DNA from: a virus
Length of the DNA: 27,399 nt
Strand: one strand, 5' to 3'
Virus record (IMG/VR): IMGVR_UViG_3300045911_000012
Coordinates: 1-27,399 of that record
Each line of letters opens with the position of its first letter. Positions within the stretch are counted from its first letter, which is position 1. The position numbers and the translations under genes are program-made. The notes beneath the pieces were generated by a model that worked only from the letters and a program-made list of their open reading frames with translations, made no database searches and was not told where the DNA came from. Positions 6,884 to 12,205 of this stretch are shown piece by piece.

Positions 6884-7544
6884 CTGTAGTGGTGTGTTGT
6901 GGTGTTGTATGTGGGGGTTGTTGTGTTGTGTTATTAGTTATATGACACCCCCACGACCCCCTGTCAAGGGGTATAGTTGCTAAGGGCGGCCCGAAGGGGC
7001 GCCCCCCATCACATTCCCTCCACCCCCGCAAATAACTCCACACTACAACAACACAACAATGCGCAATACACAACAACAACGCAACAACACACAACACAAT
7101 TACACACTACTACAACACACCACACTACAACACGCAACTCAACACACGTCACACTACCACAACACACAACAACACGGCAAGGCGTGGGGTGTTGCAGTGA
7201 GCACGTGTATGCGAGTGGTGGTGTGAGGGATGAAAGAGTGGATGGTTGAAAAGAGGGGAGTGGTTGATATGCGGCGGCACGCACAACCCCAACACAACAC
7301 CCCTATTTGGGATTCACGGACTAGGGGGGGCTATGTTTCTAGCGTAGGATCATATTCCGTTGCGTGGTTGGTTGTGTGGTGAGTGTGGGGGTCGGGGGCG
7401 CCTGGCGTATTGTGCAGTGCAGCATTGATTTTGTGAATGGTGAAGGTGCGCCGTTGGCCTCTGTAGCCCCTTGTGAACCGTTGACTTCTGCAACCCTTGC
7501 TCGGCAAGCCACCATGCACAATGTGTGCATCGTTGATGGGGCGC
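6884..7544. other. Divergent low-complexity intergenic region, no convincing gene
   Basis: This 660-base stretch separates the leftward and rightward units. From about 6884 to 6935 the plus strand stays G/T-rich. A GC-rich patch follows (6950-7010) with CCCCT..AGGGG arms and a GGGGCGCCCC palindrome. From about 7025 to 7175 it switches to an A/C-rich tract of CAACA-type units that mirrors the earlier G/T tract. GGGGTGTTG at 7186-7194 has an exact inverted partner CAACACCCC at 7295-7303, and CCCCTA near 7300 pairs with TAGGGG near 7322. Short open frames exist on both strands from 7331 to 7609 but have low-complexity products and no good ribosome sites. Confidence 0.6.
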
Positions 7545-7573
7545 TTGACGCTGTGCGTGATGCGTGCTATGTT
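7545..7573 (+). promoter_or_regulatory. Rightward sigma70-like promoter upstream of the first early gene
   Basis: TTGACG (7545-7550) and TATGTT (7568-7573) have a 17-base spacer. The promoter closely matches the next one at 7905-7933: both carry GCGCTTGAC, the same TATGTT -10 preceded by GC, and a CATA shortly after. Transcription should start near 7580, about 40 bases before the ATG at 7621. Confidence 0.72.
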
Positions 7574-7620
7574 GTGCATAGCCTAGCAATGGTGTTGGGC
7601 GAGCGATAGGAGGTTCCGCT

Positions 7621-7839
7621 ATGATTGTTGTAGCATACAGTGGCGCTACCGGGTTGAAGGTATTTGAAGCCGAGTCGTTTGAAGCGGCTGATCGCATACT
7701 CAAGTATGCAAACCACTACGTTCCCGCCGATTGGGTGGAACGCATTCCGGAACGTGCGTATGGCAAAGCCTGGATGCTGCAACGTCTGGGCTGGCGCGGC
7801 AGCCGCGATGCATTCATCCGGGAGATGCGTCAAGCGTAG
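7621..7839 (+). CDS. Small early protein of unknown function
   Basis: The 72-residue product (begins MIVVAYSGATGLKVFEAES, ends SRDAFIREMRQA) is a soluble mixed alpha/beta protein with no motif I recognise. The ribosome site is excellent: AGGAGGT seven bases before the ATG. It is a self-contained single-gene unit with its own promoter at 7545-7573 and an intrinsic terminator at 7864-7894. As the first rightward gene after the divergent region it may act immediately after infection, for example in host takeover; this is inference from position. Codon use is more GC-balanced than in the small genes further downstream. Confidence 0.8.
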   Translation: MIVVAYSGATGLKVFEAESFEAADRILKYANHYVPADWVERIPERAYGKAWMLQRLGWRGSRDAFIREMRQA

Positions 7840-7863
7840 CAGTAGACGCATCTCCCACAATCG

Positions 7864-7894
7864 CCGCCGCCCCATGTGGGCGGCGGTTTTTTTT
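7864..7894 (+). terminator. Strong intrinsic terminator
   Basis: CCGCCGCCC (7864-7872) pairs perfectly with GGGCGGCGG (7878-7886) across a five-base loop, followed by eight T residues (7887-7894). It ends the 7621-7839 transcript just before the next promoter. Confidence 0.95.
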
Positions 7895-7904
7895 GTCTGC
7901 GCGC

Positions 7905-7933
7905 TTGACACTAGGTGCGCACCATGCTATGTT
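7905..7933 (+). promoter_or_regulatory. Rightward sigma70-like promoter with structured leader
   Basis: A perfect TTGACA (7905-7910) and TATGTT (7928-7933) are 17 bases apart, eleven bases beyond the preceding terminator. The predicted start near 7938-7940 coincides with the first helix of the leader RNA at 7938-8049. Confidence 0.85.
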
Positions 7934-7937
7934 CACC

Positions 7938-8049
7938 ATACGTTGATTGACATTGTAAATCGGGTAGAACGTATCGGGCAGCGCGCGCTACCCGGTGCGA
8001 CACTCGCGCATGAGCGCACAACGTGTCGCATGTCAGCCGCGCGCTGCCC
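7938..8049 (+). ncRNA. Highly structured mRNA leader with interlocking helices, candidate cis-regulatory RNA
   Basis: Four exact inverted repeats lie between the promoter and the ribosome site. ATACGTT (7938-7944) pairs with AACGTAT (7968-7974). CGGGTAG (7961-7967) pairs with CTACCCG (7988-7994). GGGCAGCGCGCG (7976-7987) pairs with CGCGCGCTGCCC (8038-8049). TGCGACAC (7996-8003) pairs with GTGTCGCA (8023-8030), with an inner GCGC-ATGA-GCGC. The CGGGTAG arm lies in the loop of the first helix while its partner lies inside the long third helix, so the pairing would form a pseudoknot or compete with the others. No known riboswitch class is recognised. It ends 13 bases before the AAAGGAA ribosome site. 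Confidence 0.65.
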
Positions 8050-8076
8050 ACACACTCAACAGAAAGGAACAAGTCT

Positions 8077-8976
8077 ATGGCTACTATCTCCAATGATCCG
8101 GTCTCGCTCGCTGTTCGTGCCTATCAGGCGAGCGAAGGCCATGCGCTGAAGGCGGAAGCCGCGTTCGCGGCCTTCGTCTATCACTGCCAAGCGATTGTCA
8201 GTGATCCGGAACGCGGCGCGTTCGCACCGTCGGCCGAATGGTCCCCATGGGAACACTCTGACCGCCGGAAAGATGTCGCCAACGGGCTTCGCAAGGTTCT
8301 GTTTGGCAGTGATGAACTGCCGAGCAAGGCCAAGGTTGGCGCAACGCTGCACAACAAGGCCCGCGCCGAGCGTGCCAAGCAGCAGCGCGCCTGCCAGCAG
8401 GCCATCAACGCGCTTGCTGGCATCTACCGTGGCATGTCCACCACTGGCGCCGTTCCCATGTGGAGCGGCACGGACTGGGCATTGCCTCTCGACTACTTCC
8501 TTCCTGCCGATGTTGTCGCCAGGGTGGACAAGGTGTTTATCCTCAGCGACAAGATCGCCAAGCCTACCGGGCCGGATGGGCGGTATATGTTGCCCATGAC
8601 TTCCACCACCAGCGAACACACTGCGCGATATGTGGAGGAAGACGCGGAAGGGAACGAAGTTGAAGCTTTCGCCAAGGTCAAGGTTACGCGTGACAGCATC
8701 GCCAAGATTGGCGCGCCGCCCCGTGAGGAACGCGAGACGGAGGAAGGCGAGAGGAACGAGGCGGACGCGCCTACCAGCGTTCCGCTTCCTCAGGCGGCGT
8801 CGGCGCTGCATTCGGCGCTTGCTGCCGCAGACTACATCGTGTCTGGGGACGCTGCGGATGCATTCCTTGACCTGATCCGCGCATGGCGTGATGCCAGCCC
8901 TGCCAATCGCAAGGCGCTGCTGGATATCGCCACGGAACAGCCCACGACCGAAGCCGCCTTGCCGAGCATGGCGTGA
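8077..8976 (+). CDS. Early protein of unknown function, single-gene unit
   Basis: The 299-residue protein starts MATISNDPVSLAVRAYQAS; ATG 8077 follows AAAGGAA by eight bases and is preferred over an ATG 18 codons earlier that falls inside the structured leader. Residues 1-120 are mostly helical and basic (for example HNKARAERAKQQRACQQAIN). The middle (about 125-185) is mixed, with ALPLDYFLPADVVARVDKVF. Around 205-245 is an acidic low-complexity linker (EERETEEGERNEADAP). The C-terminus is helical. No catalytic motif is visible. It has its own promoter, an unusually structured leader and a strong terminator at 9021-9058, so it is probably made in large amounts and regulated separately. Codon use is GC-rich compared with the downstream small genes. 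Confidence 0.85.
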   Translation: MATISNDPVSLAVRAYQASEGHALKAEAAFAAFVYHCQAIVSDPERGAFAPSAEWSPWEHSDRRKDVANGLRKVLFGSDELPSKAKVGATLHNKARAERAKQQRACQQAINALAGIYRGMSTTGAVPMWSGTDWALPLDYFLPADVVARVDKVFILSDKIAKPTGPDGRYMLPMTSTTSEHTARYVEEDAEGNEVEAFAKVKVTRDSIAKIGAPPREERETEEGERNEADAPTSVPLPQAASALHSALAAADYIVSGDAADAFLDLIRAWRDASPANRKALLDIATEQPTTEAALPSMA

Positions 8977-9020
8977 CGCTCGACCAGCCTAGGCCAGCAA
9001 TGGCCTAGGCCACCCCTACC

Positions 9021-9058
9021 AGCCCCGCACGGTTGATCCCGTGCGGGGCTTTTTTTTT
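9021..9058 (+). terminator. Strong intrinsic terminator
   Basis: AGCCCCGCACGG (9021-9032) pairs with CCGTGCGGGGCT (9039-9050) across a six-base loop, followed by a run of T to 9058. It closes the 8077-8976 unit. Confidence 0.95.
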
Positions 9059-9284
9059 GTCCTACGCCTGGGCATTTCTGCCTATCCCGCCAGACTGTAT
9101 GCCTATCCACCTACCACTCCCCAACACAAGTAATGCGTGACGCCAGGCCTTGGATCGCCTAGCATGTCCTGCCATGCAGACAGGCAGGCAGACAGGCAGA
9201 CAGGCAAGCAGGCATGCAAGTTGTGGGTGCCGCGTGGTGTCGTGACGCAAGTAACTGGGCACACTGCGCACAACTGGTGCAGAC
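9059..9284. other. Intergenic spacer with no gene
   Basis: Between the terminator and the next promoter there is no frame with a ribosome site. It contains the tetranucleotide repeat at 9176-9220 and a near-copy (GCACAACTGGTGC, 9268-9280) of the 13-bp palindrome that recurs downstream, placed just before the -35 of the next promoter. Confidence 0.6.
9176..9220. repeat. Tetranucleotide repeat tract (AGGC/AGAC units)
   Basis: About ten imperfect four-base units (CAGG, CAGA) follow each other on the plus strand, flanked on both sides by ATGCA. A related GCAG repeat lies inside the coding region at 10973-10992. Both look like slippage-generated simple repeats. Confidence 0.7.
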
Positions 9285-9313
9285 TTGACAGTAATGCGTT
9301 TGTGTGGTATATA
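9285..9313 (+). promoter_or_regulatory. Rightward sigma70-like promoter
   Basis: TTGACA (9285-9290) and TATATA (9308-9313) have a 17-base spacer ending in GTGTGG. It is the best consensus match in the window and shares CTTGACAGTA with the leftward late promoter. The transcript should start near 9320, at the base of the cloverleaf-like leader. Confidence 0.88.
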
Positions 9314-9322
9314 TACAAACAG

Positions 9323-9413
9323 GTGGTGAGTGTGAGATTTGATCTACAGGCTGTGCTGTTGGCACAACTTGTGCGCACTCACCACACACAACCTGCCGCA
9401 ATGGTGCGGCAGG
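9323..9413 (+). ncRNA. Cloverleaf-like leader plus GC hairpin before the 108-residue early gene
   Basis: GTGGTGAGTG (9323-9332) pairs perfectly with CACTCACCAC (9376-9385). Inside lie three short hairpins almost back to back: AGAT/ATCT (9335-9338, 9342-9345), ACAG/CTGT (9346-9349, 9356-9359) and GCACA/TGTGC (9362-9366, 9370-9374). A separate perfect hairpin, CCTGCCGCA/TGCGGCAGG (9392-9400, 9405-9413, loop ATGG), precedes the ribosome site. Together they occupy almost the whole leader. It is too small for a tRNA and lacks tRNA consensus bases. It could stabilise the mRNA, bind a protein or control translation. Confidence 0.55.
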
Positions 9414-9433
9414 TAGCCAGAAAGGAGCACAAC

Positions 9434-9760
9434 ATGCACAATGAGAAGGAGTTGCGGGCCGACATCTCGCAGAATGCGAAGGTTCTGCCGAGCCCGCACG
9501 TGAAGCAGATCGTGATCCGGGAGTATCACGGACGCATCAGCGCGCATATCGTGACCAACGATGGCGAGACGCTCTACCTGTGCGACTTCAGCCCTGACGA
9601 CGTGCAGGCTGTCGTCAATCACGCGCAGCGCAACATTGCTGCGATGGATGCGCTGCGCAATGCGCGCAACAACAAGATTGCGGCGGTGCAGGCTGTCCGT
9701 GTGCTCACTGACTGCGGCATCAAGACCGCCAAGGACATCGTGGATGCCCTGATGCAGTGA
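9434..9760 (+). CDS. Small early protein with an L7/L12-C-terminal-like motif, unknown function
   Basis: The 108-residue product starts at ATG 9434, seven bases after AAAGGAG; longer upstream frames would run through the leader structure. The N-terminal half is beta-rich (VKQIVIREYHGRISAHIVTN, GETLYLCDFSPDDV). A helical stretch follows with many Ala and Asn residues. The C-terminal AVRVLTDCGIKTAKDIVDAL resembles the helix-turn-helix-like piece 'AIKxLRxxTGLGLKEAKDxVD' of ribosomal protein L7/L12 C-domains, which recurs in small phage proteins of unknown role. It has its own promoter and a structured leader, suggesting high early expression. Hairpins at 9767-9835 follow. Confidence 0.8.
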   Translation: MHNEKELRADISQNAKVLPSPHVKQIVIREYHGRISAHIVTNDGETLYLCDFSPDDVQAVVNHAQRNIAAMDALRNARNNKIAAVQAVRVLTDCGIKTAKDIVDALMQ

Positions 9761-9766
9761 CGCTTT

Positions 9767-9795
9767 GGGAGCGGGCACAACTTGTGCTCGCTCCC
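9767..9795 (+). terminator. Hairpin containing the 13-bp palindrome, possible weak terminator
   Basis: GGGAGCGGGCACA pairs with TGTGCTCGCTCCC (one G-T pair) around an ACT loop, only seven bases after the stop codon. The following TCTC is a poor U-tract, so it may attenuate rather than stop transcription. The core GCACAACTTGTGC (9775-9787) is repeated exactly at 9362-9374 and 10704-10716. Confidence 0.5.
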
Positions 9796-9835
9796 TCTCA
9801 AAGAACCGCTGCATGGTGCGGCGGCTCTTTGTGAG
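9795..9835 (+). promoter_or_regulatory. Long leader hairpin at the ribosome site of the next gene
   Basis: A 19-position stem (17 pairs, one of them G-T) joins 9795-9813 to 9817-9835 with the loop TGG. Its 3' arm ends in GAG, which is also the start of the AGGGAG ribosome site for the GTG at 9849. Folding could therefore limit translation initiation, or shield the mRNA 5' side after processing. Confidence 0.55.
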
Positions 9836-9848
9836 GGAGACACAACAA

Positions 9849-10292
9849 GTGCGCAGGAACAGAGACAAACTACTTGCTGTCATGCAGCAGGTAGTCGACA
9901 ACGGTGAACAGTTCGACGTGTGCGACTGTGGGCGGTGCGCAATGGCGCACTACCGTGCCAACAACCCTGAGATCGGCCCACTCGACCCAGTGTTCGACCC
10001 TGACTGGGTTGCACGTCACTTTATGATCACGCTCGCACTAGCGAACAACTTGTTCGCACTGTGCCCAGGCGCTGACTACGGTGATCCTGAGCAGGCAGGC
10101 AATGCAGCCTACCATCTAGAACGCATCAAGGCTGCGTTCGACAAGGCCAACCCCTGCGAGGCCGCGTTGTCGGTTGTCGCAGCACAACTTGGTAGCATCA
10201 TTTCTGCGCTAGAAGCAGAGCAGCACGAATACGTGTGGGAACTGATGCATGAGTTGCGCGGCGTGGTGCGCAGTGTGCAGATGGGAGGCTGA
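9849..10292 (+). CDS. Early protein with a Cys cluster, unknown function (GTG start)
   Basis: The 147-residue product starts at GTG 9849 after AGGGAGACACAACAA; an ATG 28 codons earlier lies within two hairpins and has no ribosome site. Residues about 23-30 read FDVCDCGRCA, a C-x-C-x2-C cluster that could bind a metal. The acidic loop DPVFDPDWVARHF and a helical second half (AAYHLERIKAAFDKANP, LGSIISALEAEQHEYVWELM) follow. No family is recognised. The next gene starts three bases after its stop, so it heads the small group 9849-10686, which ends at a terminator near 10697. Confidence 0.75.
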   Translation: MRRNRDKLLAVMQQVVDNGEQFDVCDCGRCAMAHYRANNPEIGPLDPVFDPDWVARHFMITLALANNLFALCPGADYGDPEQAGNAAYHLERIKAAFDKANPCEAALSVVAAQLGSIISALEAEQHEYVWELMHELRGVVRSVQMGG

Positions 10293-10294
10293 GC

Positions 10295-10519
10295 ATGACG
10301 TTCGATGAAGCATGCCGCGCCGTTGTGCGCGCAGCGAAAGGCGCAAAGCCTAGGCACTTGCTGCAATACGCAGCAGCCTATGCCCAAGCAGGCATCAGCA
10401 TGACAGGAGAGGAGCGCCGCGTGCAGGCGCTCTACATCCTGTCCAATCTCACCACCTGGCGTGGTGAGGAAGCACAGACTGTAAAGGCTGTGCTGCGTGA
10501 AGCCGGCAAGAAGGTGTGA
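10295..10519 (+). CDS. Small helical early protein, unknown
   Basis: The 74-residue product (MTFDEACRAVVRAAKGAKPR...) is almost wholly helical, basic and Ala-rich, with the pattern ALYILSNLTTWRGEEAQTVK in the second half. The ATG lies two bases after the preceding stop with GGGAGG upstream, and its own stop overlaps the start of the membrane protein. I do not recognise it. Tight coupling to a membrane microprotein suggests they belong to one process. Confidence 0.72.
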   Translation: MTFDEACRAVVRAAKGAKPRHLLQYAAAYAQAGISMTGEERRVQALYILSNLTTWRGEEAQTVKAVLREAGKKV

Positions 10520-10686
10520 TGATGCGTAATTGGAAACTGTGGCTGCACGCACTCGTTGACCTGATCGCTATGGTCGTCACACTGTGTATGCTGATCGTAG
10601 GCATGACGCTGCTGTTCGGTTCCGAACGGCAGGCCAATGATCTAGGTCTGTTCGTCATGTCCATACGCCGCAGCCTGGGACTGTAG
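10519..10686 (+). CDS. Single-pass membrane microprotein, unknown
   Basis: The 55-residue product starts MMRNWKLWLHALVDLIAMVV. It has one strong hydrophobic segment (about residues 10-33, DLIAMVVTLCMLIVGMTLLF) and a short polar C-terminal tail ending RRSLGL. The start ATG overlaps the preceding TGA (a second ATG follows directly), implying coupled translation. An early-expressed inner-membrane microprotein could affect the host envelope or superinfection; this is inference only. A terminator hairpin begins ten bases after the stop. Confidence 0.7.
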   Translation: MMRNWKLWLHALVDLIAMVVTLCMLIVGMTLLFGSERQANDLGLFVMSIRRSLGL

Positions 10687-10696
10687 TGCATGGGTG

Positions 10697-10727
10697 GGTG
10701 GCTGCACAACTTGTGCAGTCACCTTTT
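10697..10727 (+). terminator. Intrinsic terminator built on the repeated 13-bp palindrome
   Basis: GGTGGCTGCACA (10697-10708) pairs with TGTGCAGTCACC (10712-10723; one G-T pair) around the loop ACT and is followed by TTTT. The core GCACAACTTGTGC (10704-10716) is shared with the elements at 9362 and 9775. A smaller hairpin (ACGGC/GCCGT near 10736-10753) follows before the next gene. Confidence 0.7.
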
Positions 10728-10790
10728 CCTGATGAACGGCTGCATTGGGCCGTGACACCAACACATAACGCATGAAAGGAGACACAAGTA

Positions 10791-11168
10791 ATGCAGAACA
10801 ACGATCCTACGTTTGAACAGTTGAAGGTGCTGTTCGACGCTGTGATGCCGCACCTGCACGCCACGATGCAGGCACGCGATGACCTACAGGACGCATTCAA
10901 TGGAATGCGTGTCGTCTTGCAGCAGTTTGTTGTGTCGCAGGCATGCAGGCAGGCCGGTGAGCAGACAGTTGAGCAGGCAGGCAGGCAGGCAGTGCTGTCC
11001 AATGCTGCAACCACCCTGCTGCGCATGACCAACAAGTTGTTGGATGAGATGGGGTGGAGTTTGGCTGAATACGACGATGCATTTGCTGAGCAGTTGGACA
11101 AGTGGCATCGTAGCGTGAAACTGTCAGGCCTTGAGCACACAGGCCTTGAAGGTGATGGAGAGGAGTGA
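10791..11168 (+). CDS. Small early protein with an internal GCAG repeat, unknown
   Basis: The 125-residue product is helical, beginning MQNNDPTFEQLKVLFDAVMP; AAAGGAG precedes the ATG by ten bases. The middle, QACRQAGEQTVEQAGRQAVL, is encoded partly by five perfect GCAG units (10973-10992). Because the unit is four bases, gain or loss of one copy would shift the frame and truncate the protein, as in phase-variable bacterial genes. The C-terminus ends in an acidic tail (GLEGDGEE). No family is recognised. The next ATG overlaps the stop. Confidence 0.72.
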   Translation: MQNNDPTFEQLKVLFDAVMPHLHATMQARDDLQDAFNGMRVVLQQFVVSQACRQAGEQTVEQAGRQAVLSNAATTLLRMTNKLLDEMGWSLAEYDDAFAEQLDKWHRSVKLSGLEHTGLEGDGEE

Positions 11169-11356
11169 TGAACAAGACGTTCATCCGCTACTTCATCGCC
11201 ATCGAACAAGATGCGTACGATGGCGTGATCCTCAAGACGGATGGTAACGTGCCCGAGGACTGGCGTGGTTACGTGCTGCAAGTGAATGACCACGGCAACA
11301 TGACCATGTGCTTTGCAACACAGAAGGGAGTGGAAGTGCTATGGAACTGCGTGTGA
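11168..11356 (+). CDS. Small protein, unknown
   Basis: The 62-residue product (MNKTFIRYFIAIEQDAYDGV...) looks like a compact beta-rich domain: alternating strands IRYFIAIEQ, DGVILKTDG, RGYVLQVND, NMTMCFATQ, EVLWNC. ATG 11168 overlaps the previous TGA (TGATG) with GGAGAGGAG upstream; a GTG one codon earlier is possible. It overlaps the next gene by 16 bases. No function is recognised. Confidence 0.65.
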   Translation: MNKTFIRYFIAIEQDAYDGVILKTDGNVPEDWRGYVLQVNDHGNMTMCFATQKGVEVLWNCV

Positions 11357-11577
11357 CAGGTGGGGAACACTTGCACAACCGGCATGTTCGTTGGGACATG
11401 CTCAGCGCCAACCAGTATCGCAGTTGGTTATACATCCATGACTGCATGAAGGCAGCAGGCTTCAAGATTGCTGCTAACCACATGGCAGAGATTGTGCATG
11501 AGGTTCGCCACCCCAAGGCGCTGCGTGCATTGGCGCGCGCATGGCATGAATACACCACAAGCAGAAAGGAGCCATAA
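11341..11577 (+). CDS. Small protein, unknown
   Basis: The 78-residue product starts MELRVTGGEHLHNRHVRWDM, chosen because AGGGAGTGG lies just upstream of ATG 11341 and a start 11 codons earlier would overlap the preceding gene more. It is basic and His-rich in the first 30 residues, then helical (AAGFKIAANHMAEIVHEVR, LRALARAWHEY). No motif is recognised. It lies in the same run of short overlapping early genes. Confidence 0.62.
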   Translation: MELRVTGGEHLHNRHVRWDMLSANQYRSWLYIHDCMKAAGFKIAANHMAEIVHEVRHPKALRALARAWHEYTTSRKEP

Positions 11578-11578
11578 C

Positions 11579-11785
11579 ATGTTCCAGAAGCAGCACTTCA
11601 AGGCATTGGCTGAATGGGTATGCAGTCGTGCTGACGTACCAGAGGCGGCATGTTTGTCATTGGCAATCATGCTCAAGATGCACAGTCGGCACTTCAAGGC
11701 CGTACGCTTCTTCCAAGCGTGCGGCTACAGTAGAGACGACGCAAACAGGCTTGCAGAACGTGTGGACAAGGAGTGCGGGGTATGA
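11579..11785 (+). CDS. Small helical protein, unknown
   Basis: The 68-residue product starts MFQKQHFKALAEWVCSRADV, with AAAGGAG upstream of ATG 11579. It is three short helices with hydrophobic and basic faces (CLSLAIMLKMHSRHFKAVRFF, DDANRLAERVDKECG). No domain is recognised. Its TGA overlaps the next ATG as ATGA. Confidence 0.65.
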   Translation: MFQKQHFKALAEWVCSRADVPEAACLSLAIMLKMHSRHFKAVRFFQACGYSRDDANRLAERVDKECGV

Positions 11786-12204
11786 AGTTGAACCCAGAGT
11801 TCAAGGCTAAGTGGGTTGCCGCATTGCGTAGCGGCAATTACAAGCAGGCATACTATTCACTTGTTGATTGGGGTCCAACACCTGAACATGGCCCACGTGC
11901 CTTTTGCTGCCTCGGTGTTGGGTGTGTCGTGAGTGGCGTGGACCCGAAGGAACTTCGCAACCTCGACGTGCCTACGAGATCACACGTAGATGGCTGGTGG
12001 GACGGCGACGGTGGCCCTTATGCCTTACCGTATGACCCTTGTGTGCATGTGGATGACTGTTGGAAACTCAGCGATGACTCCAATACTTTACTATATAACC
12101 CTTTGGTGCATATGGGTTGTGTTGACTATCACTTATCCGAGGTGAACGACATGCTCAGGTTGAACTTCGCACAGATCGCAGATATCATCGAGCAACAACT
12201 GTGA
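11782..12204 (+). CDS. Conserved phage hypothetical protein with FCCLG motif
   Basis: The 140-residue protein opens MKLNPEFKAKWVAALRSGNYKQ and has RAFCCLGVGCVVSGV around residues 37-51. The combination 'W..ALRSG.Y.Q ... FCCLGVlc' recurs in many phage and some bacterial proteins of unknown function, probably a small domain held by its Cys pair. The second half is Asp/Tyr/Cys-rich (PYDPCVHVDDCWKLSDDS) and ends in a helix, LSEVNDMLRLNFAQIADIIE. ATGA overlap with the preceding gene. It closes the run of genes before the next promoter. Confidence 0.75.
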   Translation: MKLNPEFKAKWVAALRSGNYKQAYYSLVDWGPTPEHGPRAFCCLGVGCVVSGVDPKELRNLDVPTRSHVDGWWDGDGGPYALPYDPCVHVDDCWKLSDDSNTLLYNPLVHMGCVDYHLSEVNDMLRLNFAQIADIIEQQL

Positions 12205-12205
12205 C

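Noticed and set aside
7331-7703. Open frames on both strands between the low-complexity region and the first early gene, including a rightward 81-codon frame ending at 7609
   Set aside because: Products are low-complexity or His/Pro-rich, no convincing ribosome sites precede them, and the promoter at 7545 lies inside the rightward one. The leftward frames are opposite the well-supported gene at 7621.
9323-9385. tRNA gene at the cloverleaf-like leader
   Set aside because: The element is too short, has a 10-bp outer stem, three- and six-base loops, and none of the invariant T-loop or D-loop bases.
10936-10994. CAGG-rich stretch as a CRISPR-like or iteron array
   Set aside because: It is a simple four-base repeat without spacers, lies inside a coding frame and encodes ordinary residues.
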